NCBI GenBank assembly: GCA_001829395.1
Contig: MIBD01000152.1
Coordinates: 2,784-8,228 of the forward strand
From: Spirochaetes bacterium GWF1_49_6
GTDB taxonomy: Bacteria > Spirochaetota > Brevinematia > Brevinematales > GWF1-51-8
DNA length: 5,445 nt
Reading direction: 5' to 3'
A model generated the notes under the pieces. It worked only from the letters and a program-made list of their open reading frames with translations. It was not told the origin of the DNA and made no database searches. Below, one piece after another: positions 1 to 5,297 of this stretch (positions within the stretch are counted from its first letter, which is position 1; every line of letters begins with the position of its first letter). The translations under genes and the position numbers were made by a program.

Positions 1-2
1 AC

Positions 3-872
3 AAACGGAAGGGGATGGGCTTATATACAGGCCTCCCGACCGGGTTTAATAAATTTGACGAATTGACAAGCGGCCTGCAGGAAAGCGACCTGATTGTGAT
101 CGCGGCCAGGCCTTCGATGGGAAAGACCGCGCTTGCGCTGAATATGGCGGTCAATATCTGCCGGCAGTTCCCCGATTTGGGCGTGCTGTTCTTCTCGCTG
201 GAAATGTCCACGCAGGAACTGACGATGCGTATCTTATCGACCGAATCCCGTCTTGAGATCGGCAAGCTCCGAAGCGGGCGGGTGCATCAGTCCGACTGGA
301 AGGGAATCCTCGAGGCGGCGGCGATGCTGGAAAAATGCCGTCTCCTGATCGACGATACTCCCGCTGTCTCGGTGAACGAGCTTCGTTCCAAGGCGCGCCG
401 CGCTATCCGCAAATACAACCTCAAACTGATTGTTATCGATCACCTCCAGATTGTGACCGCGGGCGACCCGAGCAAGCCGTCGTATAACCGTGTACAGGAA
501 ATGTCGTTTATTACCCGCAGTTTGAAGGCGCTCGCGAAGGAACTGAAAATCCCAGTGCTTGCGCTTTCGCAGTTGTCCCGCGCGTCGGAAAAACGCGGCG
601 ATAAGGATAAACGGCCGATCCTGTCCGATCTCCGCGATTCGGGTACGATCGAGCAGGACGCGGATGTTATCGCCTTCCTGCACCGTGAGGAATATTATAA
701 TAAGGATACCGAAGATAAAGGATTAGCCGAATTGATTATTTCCAAACAGAGAAACGGCCCGATAGGAATGACGAAACTTGGATTTAAGGCGGATACCGTA
801 TGGTTTTATGATCCCGAAATGCATCGCGGCGATCAGGAATATCAGGCCGAGGCGACGTCGAAGGATTTTTAG
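3..872 (+). CDS. dnaB: Replicative DNA helicase DnaB, C-terminal ATPase domain (5' partial)
   Basis: This is the hexameric helicase that unwinds DNA at the replication fork using ATP. The reading frame is open from the first bases, and the residues before the ATG at 15 (K-R-K-G) continue a normal DnaB linker, so the gene almost certainly begins upstream and 15 is not the true start. Numbering from that Met: the family opening TGLPTGF is at 5-11, Walker A (ARPSMGKT) at 31-38, the SLEM motif with the catalytic-type Glu at 63, Walker B with Asp142 in the sequence IDHLQ, the LSQLSR motif followed by SDLRDSGTIEQDAD, and KQRNG at 244-248, whose Lys and Arg act in trans as the arginine-finger pair in known DnaB structures. 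The N-terminal primase-interaction domain is not in the window. No intein interrupts the Walker A or later motifs. One deviation is His143 where DnaB usually has Tyr or Phe (DYLQ). The gene ends in TAG, 9 bases before the permease gene. Confidence 0.96.
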   Translation, partial: KRKGMGLYTGLPTGFNKFDELTSGLQESDLIVIAARPSMGKTALALNMAVNICRQFPDLGVLFFSLEMSTQELTMRILSTESRLEIGKLRSGRVHQSDWKGILEAAAMLEKCRLLIDDTPAVSVNELRSKARRAIRKYNLKLIVIDHLQIVTAGDPSKPSYNRVQEMSFITRSLKALAKELKIPVLALSQLSRASEKRGDKDKRPILSDLRDSGTIEQDADVIAFLHREEYYNKDTEDKGLAELIISKQRNGPIGMTKLGFKADTVWFYDPEMHRGDQEYQAEATSKDF

Positions 873-878
873 GGAGGG
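872..878 (+). promoter_or_regulatory. Ribosome binding site for the mlaE-type gene
   Basis: GGGAGGG begins on the last base of the dnaB stop codon. Its GGAGG core (873-877) leaves only 4 bases to the GTG at 882. It is purine-rich and strong but closely spaced. There is no in-frame alternative upstream, because the dnaB TAG is in the same frame, and the next in-frame Met lies about 45 codons inside the protein, so this site supports the GTG start. Confidence 0.7.
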
Positions 879-881
879 TGT

Positions 882-1646
882 GTGCTTAAAAAGTTAAAAG
901 AATTTTTTATCGAGCTGGGACACTTTTTTTCTTTTTTTATCGAAGCACTGCGGGAATTTCCAGCTAATTTTCGTCACCCTATCGAAATAATAAAGAATAT
1001 TTGGAATGTCGGGGTGATGTCTATCCCGATTATAGTCGCCACATCGTTCTGCGTAGGCTTGATTCTCGGTATGCAGCTAGGGAACGGGATGGAGAGAATT
1101 ATCGCGGGTACCGCGCAGTATATGAGCGGCGCGCTTGCGGTGTCCACTGTGCTGGAGCTCGGTCCCATCTTCTCGGCGCTGATACTAGTAAGCAGGGTGT
1201 GTTCATCGGTGACCGCGCAGATCGGCACTATGAAAGTGACCGAACAGATCGACGCGTTACGCACGTTGTCGGTCAACCCCATCGGGTATCTGGTCACCCC
1301 GCGTATTATCGCCGGTATGATTTCCCTGCCGGTATTAGGCTCTATGTCGATTATCGCGACTATGTTCGGCGGATGGATCATGCTTAGCTCGGTTCACGGG
1401 GTCGATACGACGACCTACCTGATGTGGTCGCAGCTTTTCCTGAAGGTACGTTACGTATGGGAGTCAATCACCAAGATGACGGTGCTCGGCGGAATGCTTC
1501 TCGCGGTCAGCACCTATCACGGGTTTTATACATCGGGCGGCGCGGTCGGAGTGGGAAACTCCACCATTAAATCGGTGGTGACGAGCAGTTTCCTCGTGAT
1601 CCTGATCGATTATGTGATGAGCTCGATTTTTTCATATATTAAATAA
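882..1646 (+). CDS. mlaE: MlaE-type ABC transporter permease (lipid transport)
   Basis: This is the membrane subunit of an MCE/Mla-type lipid ABC transporter in the inner membrane, expected to form a dimer that sits under the MCE ring and couples to the ATPase encoded next. The protein has 254 residues, close to the roughly 260 of E. coli MlaE. After an N-terminal amphipathic, Lys-rich segment (about 1-40), hydrophobic segments lie near 45-66, 86-107, 141-170, 195-215 and 232-252. The family signature is clear: LELGP at 91-95, SRVCSSVTAQIGTM at 104-117, then KVTEQIDAL at 118-126, followed by NPIGYLVTPR and the late GGAVGVG (219-225). The start is GTG at 882, chosen from the GGGAGGG site and the dnaB stop in the same frame. 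The gene follows dnaB by 9 bases and precedes the ATPase by 11, so the three transporter genes are cotranscribed. Its 5' end contains a T7-C-T7 tract. The lipid carried cannot be told from the sequence. Confidence 0.93.
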   Translation: MLKKLKEFFIELGHFFSFFIEALREFPANFRHPIEIIKNIWNVGVMSIPIIVATSFCVGLILGMQLGNGMERIIAGTAQYMSGALAVSTVLELGPIFSALILVSRVCSSVTAQIGTMKVTEQIDALRTLSVNPIGYLVTPRIIAGMISLPVLGSMSIIATMFGGWIMLSSVHGVDTTTYLMWSQLFLKVRYVWESITKMTVLGGMLLAVSTYHGFYTSGGAVGVGNSTIKSVVTSSFLVILIDYVMSSIFSYIK

Positions 1647-1649
1647 GGA
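1644..1649 (+). promoter_or_regulatory. Ribosome binding site for the mlaF-type gene, overlapping the mlaE stop
   Basis: TAAGGA, whose TAA is also the stop codon of the permease gene, lies 8 bases before the TTG at 1658. This decides the start: the frame is closed upstream by a TAA at 1640-1642, and no ATG, GTG or other TTG occurs in frame before the Walker A motif. Confidence 0.75.
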
Positions 1650-1657
1650 CGGCGGAA

Positions 1658-2488
1658 TTGAGTACGAAAACGGCAAAGAAGCCGATAGTCGAACTTTACG
1701 GGATTAAAAAAAGCCTCGGCGGAAAAGTAATTCTTGACGGCATCGATCTCACAATCTATGAGGGCGAGACGTTTGTCATCATCGGCCAGAGCGGCGTCGG
1801 AAAAAGTGTGACCCTGAAGATTATCATCGGCCTCATGGAACCCGACGAGGGTGAAGTGTATATTATGGGTGAGAATATGACGAACGCGTCCGAAAATCAA
1901 TGGACGGAGAAACGTAAACATTTCGGTATGCTGTTTCAGGGCGGGGCGTTGTTCGATTCGCTGACGGTCGGCCAGAATATCCTATTTTCGCTGGATCATA
2001 TCCGGCATGAATTAACCGAAGATGAAAAGATTGATAAAATATTGCACTCGCTGGAAATAGTCGGGCTTCCCGATACAGAGGATATTATGCCCGCGGAACT
2101 GTCCGGGGGTATGATGAAACGCGTCGCGCTCGCGAGGGCGATTGTGGCGTCCCCGGAAATCGTGCTGTTCGACGAACCGACTACGGGACTCGACCCGATT
2201 ATGACCGCCAATATCAACGAACTCATCGTATCGGTCAAGGAGAAAATCAAGACTACCTATATTGTGGTGACGCATGATATAAAAAGCGCGAAATATGTTT
2301 CGGACAGGATCGGGATGGTATATAAGGGTAAGCTGGTATTTCTCGGTACCGCGAAGGAACTCGAGAATTCAAAAGACCCGCTAATCAGGCAGTTTATCGA
2401 GGGTAACTCACAGGGGCCGATCACGGAAGAATATATGCAGGCGATAGAAAGAATAAAGCGGCATGAAACAGTTGCGAAAAATCGATAG
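1658..2488 (+). CDS. mlaF: MlaF-type ABC transporter ATP-binding protein (lipid transport)
   Basis: This is the cytoplasmic ATPase that powers the MlaE-type permease. It has 276 residues, against about 270 for E. coli MlaF. It carries a complete nucleotide-binding domain: Walker A GQSGVGKS at 43-50, Q-loop Gln94 in MLFQGGALFDSLTV, the ABC signature LSGGMMKR starting at 148, Walker B ending in Asp172-Glu173 (LFDEPTTGLDP), and the switch His206 in VVTHD. The phrases FQGGALFDSLTV, LSGGM and EPTTGLDP are typical of the MCE-associated ATPases rather than of general importers. The C-terminal extension of about 60 residues (KGKLVFLGTAKELENS, then FIEGNSQGP) matches the usual MlaF layout. The start codon is TTG. 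The gene lies 11 bases after mlaE and 12 before mlaD. It ends in TAG in the same frame as the next gene. Confidence 0.95.
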   Translation: MSTKTAKKPIVELYGIKKSLGGKVILDGIDLTIYEGETFVIIGQSGVGKSVTLKIIIGLMEPDEGEVYIMGENMTNASENQWTEKRKHFGMLFQGGALFDSLTVGQNILFSLDHIRHELTEDEKIDKILHSLEIVGLPDTEDIMPAELSGGMMKRVALARAIVASPEIVLFDEPTTGLDPIMTANINELIVSVKEKIKTTYIVVTHDIKSAKYVSDRIGMVYKGKLVFLGTAKELENSKDPLIRQFIEGNSQGPITEEYMQAIERIKRHETVAKNR

Positions 2489-2489
2489 C

Positions 2490-2494
2490 GAGGA
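2490..2494 (+). promoter_or_regulatory. Ribosome binding site for the mlaD-type gene
   Basis: GAGGA followed by a run of A's leads to the GTG at 2501, a spacing of 6 bases. It favours GTG 2501 over the in-frame GTG at 2528 or ATG at 2552, both of which would cut into the membrane anchor. The spacer is part of an A7 run (2494-2500). Confidence 0.65.
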
Positions 2495-2500
2495 AAAAAA

Positions 2501-3421
2501 GTGCAGAAAAAAGAAAAAATCAATTTTGTGGGGATAGGGATATTCATCTTCATGGGAATCGTCCTATTTGGCTTTATCATCTTTTTTGCCGGGAAATACG
2601 GGTACAAGATAGGCGGCGGTTATAAGCTGAATGTTATCTATAAGTTTGTCAATAACCTTTCGCCCGGCCAGAAAGTATCTATTGCCGGCGGTATGGAGAT
2701 CGGGAGTGTGGACGATATCCGTCTGGAGGGCGATCACCTGGTGGCGTCTATCAAGATCGAAGGGAAGTATAAAATTAACCGTGAGGCGACATTCCATATC
2801 TTTTCCACCAGTCTCGTGGGAATGCAGTATATTAATATCAACGGGTATAACCCGGATTCGACTAATTTTTACATGCCCGACGAATATATCCGGGGTAACG
2901 ACCCGTTCGAAATGTCCAGTCTCATGGAGATGTTCGGTAACGCGTTGGGGAGTTCGATGACGTCCACTAACGGGCAGGACGTGCTGAGCAAGATCGGGAA
3001 AATGTTCCAGGATACCAGCGAACTCATCGCGTCGTTGAACGATATAGTCCGCAATAGTCAGAAGAATGTTGAGGCGACGCTGAAAAATCTCGATATCGCG
3101 ATGGCGTCTACCGCCAACGTGATGAAGAAACTCGAGGATACTTCGGATAAACTCAACCAGCTTACCGCGAAAATCACCGACGCGGTCGGCGCGGTCGACA
3201 AGGATAAAATCAGTTCGATCGTGGGGAATCTCGACTCGGCGGTAAGCGACCTCAAGAAATTTAGTTCAACCCTTAATGAGATGAGCAAGGATAAAACCGG
3301 GGCATTGTCGCTCCTGAAAGATAAAGAAGTAACCGATAAGCTGAAAAGTATGATCATCAACCTCGAGCAATTTAGTAAAATCCTGAGAGATAATCCCAAC
3401 GCGATTATCTTCGGGAAGTAG
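2501..3421 (+). CDS. mlaD: MlaD-type MCE domain protein with long helical C-terminal tail
   Basis: This is the substrate-binding subunit of the lipid transporter, anchored in the inner membrane with its MCE domain in the periplasm, where family members form hexameric rings around a hydrophobic channel. The protein has 306 residues. A short Lys-rich start (QKKEK) leads into one membrane segment at about 9-30. The MCE domain spans about 41-115, with the family core NNLSPGQKVSIAGGMEIGSV at 51-70 and the ending STSLVGMQYININ. There is no lipobox Cys. Residues from about 135 to 290 are rich in Leu, Lys, Asp, Ser and Ala and look like helices or coiled coil (for example VEATLKNLDIAM and LNQLTAKITDAV). 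The protein ends in NPNAIIFGK, a known ending of MCE proteins with helical tails. E. coli MlaD is only about 183 residues, so the tail is much longer here. The start is GTG. The gene follows mlaF by 12 bases and ends in TAG, with a second in-frame TAG at 3428-3430. Confidence 0.93.
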   Translation: MQKKEKINFVGIGIFIFMGIVLFGFIIFFAGKYGYKIGGGYKLNVIYKFVNNLSPGQKVSIAGGMEIGSVDDIRLEGDHLVASIKIEGKYKINREATFHIFSTSLVGMQYININGYNPDSTNFYMPDEYIRGNDPFEMSSLMEMFGNALGSSMTSTNGQDVLSKIGKMFQDTSELIASLNDIVRNSQKNVEATLKNLDIAMASTANVMKKLEDTSDKLNQLTAKITDAVGAVDKDKISSIVGNLDSAVSDLKKFSSTLNEMSKDKTGALSLLKDKEVTDKLKSMIINLEQFSKILRDNPNAIIFGK

Positions 3422-3433
3422 GCTGATTAGCGG

Positions 3434-4132
3434 ATGATACCGTTACGGGAGTATGCAGGGTCTCAAAAATATCCCGCGGTTAATTACGGAATCATCGCAC
3501 TATCGGTGATCGTATTTCTGCTGGAGTTGACCGGCGGTTTTTCGCAGGAGATTTTTACCCGCTACGGAGTCGTACCGTCTGCGATCGGCGGCGCGTTCTT
3601 CGCCGAATGCTATCGCTATGTGACCTCGATATTTATTCATGCCGATATTTGGCATATCGCGGGAAATCTCCTTTTCCTGTGGGTATTCGGGGAGCATATC
3701 GAGGAATTCCTCGGGCATGGCAGATACCTGCTATTTTTCCTTACCGCCGGTATCGCGGGGGGACTTCTGCATAGCCTGTTTTATCCCTATTCGGAGATAC
3801 CGTTGATAGGGGCGAGCGGCGCGATTTCCGGGGTTATGGCGCTTTATATGCTCTATTTCCCGCGAATGAAGATTACCGTTCTGTTATTATTTGTTTTTTT
3901 AGTGCGGATTCCCGCGATCGCGTTTATTTCCATCTGGATAGTTTTCCAGATATGGAACGGATGGATGTCTTTGCGGATGCCTGAGATCGGCGGTACTGCC
4001 TACCTCGCGCATATCGGGGGGATTGTATACGGGTTTATTTTCGCCGTATTCTGGGGGAATAAAATCCGCAAGCAATGGTTAAAAAGAATGGCAAGGAAAG
4101 CTAAAAATAGAAATGTAAGGAGCGCTGTATGA
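3434..4132 (+). CDS. Rhomboid family intramembrane serine protease
   Basis: Rhomboids cleave membrane proteins within or beside their transmembrane helices. This one has 232 residues and about six hydrophobic segments. The active site is intact: the oxyanion-side motif HADIWHIAGN at 69-78 supplies His74 and Asn78, the nucleophile Ser128 lies in GASGAISG (126-133), and the general base His193 lies in YLAHIGG. The usual Trp-Arg of the L1 loop appears as Tyr-Arg just before TSIFIH. The opening MIPLREYAGSQKYPAVNY is the standard start of many bacterial rhomboids and fixes the ATG at 3434, although no good ribosome binding site precedes it, so translation may depend on coupling with mlaD 12 bases upstream. 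The C-terminus is a strongly basic cytoplasmic tail (KIRKQWLKRMARKAKNR). The stop overlaps the next gene as ATGA. The substrate is unknown. A role in membrane protein turnover or in processing a neighbour's product is inference. Confidence 0.95.
   Translation: MIPLREYAGSQKYPAVNYGIIALSVIVFLLELTGGFSQEIFTRYGVVPSAIGGAFFAECYRYVTSIFIHADIWHIAGNLLFLWVFGEHIEEFLGHGRYLLFFLTAGIAGGLLHSLFYPYSEIPLIGASGAISGVMALYMLYFPRMKITVLLLFVFLVRIPAIAFISIWIVFQIWNGWMSLRMPEIGGTAYLAHIGGIVYGFIFAVFWGNKIRKQWLKRMARKAKNRNVRSAV
4116..4122 (+). promoter_or_regulatory. Ribosome binding site for the sugar aminotransferase gene, inside the rhomboid gene
   Basis: TAAGGAG, close to a perfect anti-16S match, lies 6 bases before the ATG at 4129 and within the last codons of the rhomboid gene. 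With the ATGA overlap it gives both direct initiation and translational coupling. It is the best-formed binding site in the window. Confidence 0.8.
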
Positions 4133-5226
4133 ATTTTATCGATTTAAAGCGTCAGTACCAGGAATATAAGACGGAGATTGACAAAAGGATCGCCGACGTT
4201 ATAGATAATACCCGTTTCATAATGGGTAAGGAACTGAAGGACCTCGAAGCCGAGCTCGCGGCGTATGCCGGGGCAAAGCACGGTATCGGGGTGGCCTCCG
4301 GTACGGACGCCCTCCTCGTACCGCTCGCGGCTTACGGCGTCGGACCCGGCGACGAGGTGATTACCACCCCGTTCACGTTTATCGCCACTGTCGAGGTGAT
4401 TTCATTCCTCGGCGCAACCCCGGTGTTTGTGGATATCGACTCCGACGATTACAATATCGATATATCTAAAATAGAGTCGAAGATCACGAAAAAGACGAAG
4501 GGCATCATCCCCGTCTCGTTGTACGGCCAGACGCCCGACCTCGATAAAATCAGCGCGATCGGTAAGAAGCACGGGATATTCGTGCTGGAAGACGGCGCGC
4601 AGTCGTTCGGCGCGGTATACAAGGGCAGAAAGTCCTGCGGGCTTACCGACGTCGCGGGGACATCGTTCTACCCGTCGAAACCGTTGGGATGCTACGGCGA
4701 CGGTGGGATGATTTTTACGAGCGATGACGCGCTCGCGGAAAAGATGCGGATGATTATGAATCACGGCTCCTCGCAGAATTATGTACATAAATATGTGGGT
4801 ATCAACGCCCGTATGGATACGTTGCAGGCGGCGGTATTACTCGTGAAGTTCGCGCATTTCGAGAAAGAATGCGATACCCGGATGCGGCTCGGCTCGCGTT
4901 ATACGGAACTCCTTTCCGGCGGTAAAGTGATTACTCCTAAGGTATCCTCCACCACGGACAGGCATGTTTATGCGCAGTACTCGATACGGGTAAAGAACCG
5001 CGACGCGCTCAAGGAAGCCCTCGCGAAGGAATCCATCCCGACCGCGGTGCATTATCCGAAACCGATCCATCTCCAGGAGGCGTATCAGTCTCTGGGGCAT
5101 AAGACCGGCGATTTTCCGGTAAGCGAACAGGTATCGAACGAGATTATTTCTCTGCCGATGCACCCGTTCCTGACCGACGGCGAACAGAAGCTGGTCGCCG
5201 AGAAAATCTTAGGGGCTGTCTCATAG
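4129..5226 (+). CDS. wbpE: DegT/DnrJ/EryC1/StrS family PLP-dependent sugar aminotransferase (WbpE/WlbC-like)
   Basis: Enzymes of this family use pyridoxal phosphate to transfer an amino group, usually from glutamate, to a keto group on a nucleotide sugar for O-antigen, capsule or glycan synthesis in the cytoplasm. The protein has 365 residues, a full family length. Visible landmarks are NFIDLKRQY at 2-10, SGTDAL at 57-62, PFTF at 81-84, the PLP-contact EDGAQSFGA with Asp155 and Gln158, and the Schiff-base Lys184 in SFYPSKPLGCYGDGG. The phrases IIPVSLYGQ, PSKPLGCYGDGG, RMDTLQAAVLL and IPTAVHYPKPIH closely resemble what I recall of WbpE/WlbC, which aminate UDP-2-acetamido-2-deoxy-3-oxo-glucuronate and have Lys185 at the same place. 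The substrate is therefore a family-based guess, and another 3-keto or 4-keto sugar remains possible. The gene overlaps the rhomboid gene by 4 bases. None of the partner enzymes of that pathway is in the window. Confidence 0.92.
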   Translation: MNFIDLKRQYQEYKTEIDKRIADVIDNTRFIMGKELKDLEAELAAYAGAKHGIGVASGTDALLVPLAAYGVGPGDEVITTPFTFIATVEVISFLGATPVFVDIDSDDYNIDISKIESKITKKTKGIIPVSLYGQTPDLDKISAIGKKHGIFVLEDGAQSFGAVYKGRKSCGLTDVAGTSFYPSKPLGCYGDGGMIFTSDDALAEKMRMIMNHGSSQNYVHKYVGINARMDTLQAAVLLVKFAHFEKECDTRMRLGSRYTELLSGGKVITPKVSSTTDRHVYAQYSIRVKNRDALKEALAKESIPTAVHYPKPIHLQEAYQSLGHKTGDFPVSEQVSNEIISLPMHPFLTDGEQKLVAEKILGAVS

Positions 5227-5237
5227 ACGCGAGTAAC

Positions 5238-5266
5238 TTGATTAAACCCATATTTCATTGTATGAT
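5238..5266 (+). promoter_or_regulatory. Sigma70-like promoter for the DUF21/CNNM gene
   Basis: A -35 element TTGATT (5238-5243, four of six consensus bases) and a -10 element TATGAT (5261-5266, five of six) are separated by exactly 17 bases in an AT-rich stretch. It is the only promoter-like pair I noticed outside coding sequence, and it sits in the only intergenic gap. Transcription would begin near 5272-5274, giving a leader of only about 20 bases before the ATG at 5294. No clear terminator for the upstream genes lies in the gap, so read-through from the operon is also possible. Confidence 0.6.
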
Positions 5267-5272
5267 ATTTGC

Positions 5273-5279
5273 GGAGGAG
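5273..5279 (+). promoter_or_regulatory. Strong but badly spaced ribosome binding site before the DUF21/CNNM gene
   Basis: GGAGGAG is an excellent anti-16S match but lies 14 bases or more before the ATG at 5294 and directly abuts another ATG at 5280. The frame of the large gene is closed upstream by TAA (5288-5290), so that gene cannot start any earlier. The site may serve the long-spaced start, or the mini-ORF whose stop overlaps the main start. Confidence 0.45.
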
Positions 5280-5297
5280 ATGGCGTCTAAAAAATGA
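5280..5297 (+). other. Possible 5-codon mini-ORF overlapping the start of the DUF21/CNNM gene
   Basis: ATG at 5280 reads M-A-S-K-K and stops at TGA 5295-5297, which overlaps the main ATG (5294-5296) as ATGA, the same overlap seen between the rhomboid and aminotransferase genes. The frame is also open from an ATG at 5262, giving an 11-residue version. It has no recognisable function. If translated, it could hand ribosomes to the main start. It could equally be chance, since the SD core is too close (2 bases) to its ATG. Confidence 0.2.

Noticed and set aside
15..17. ATG at 15 as the true start of a short, stand-alone helicase domain
   Set aside because: The frame is open to the window edge, residues before it continue the DnaB linker, and there is no room to assess an upstream gene; truncation by the window is the simpler reading.
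234..683. 149-codon open frame on the minus strand inside dnaB
   Set aside because: It lies wholly antisense to conserved DnaB motifs, is rich in Arg as expected from a reversed GC-rich frame, and has no recognisable domain.
1001..1387. 128-codon open frame on the plus strand within the permease gene
   Set aside because: It is an out-of-frame shadow of the conserved MlaE signature, is very Arg- and Tyr-rich, and matches no family.
3894..3900. T7 run in the rhomboid gene as a frameshift or phase-variation site
   Set aside because: The frame continues through it into the conserved His193 motif, and the run encodes an ordinary hydrophobic membrane segment.
4402..4788. 128-codon antisense open frame in the aminotransferase gene
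   Set aside because: It covers the catalytic region of a clear DegT-family gene and resembles nothing; it follows from codon bias on the other strand.
5218..5228. Short inverted repeat GTCT-cat-AGAC across the aminotransferase stop codon, considered as a terminator
   Set aside because: The stem is only 4 base pairs and no T-run follows it, so it cannot be called a terminator.
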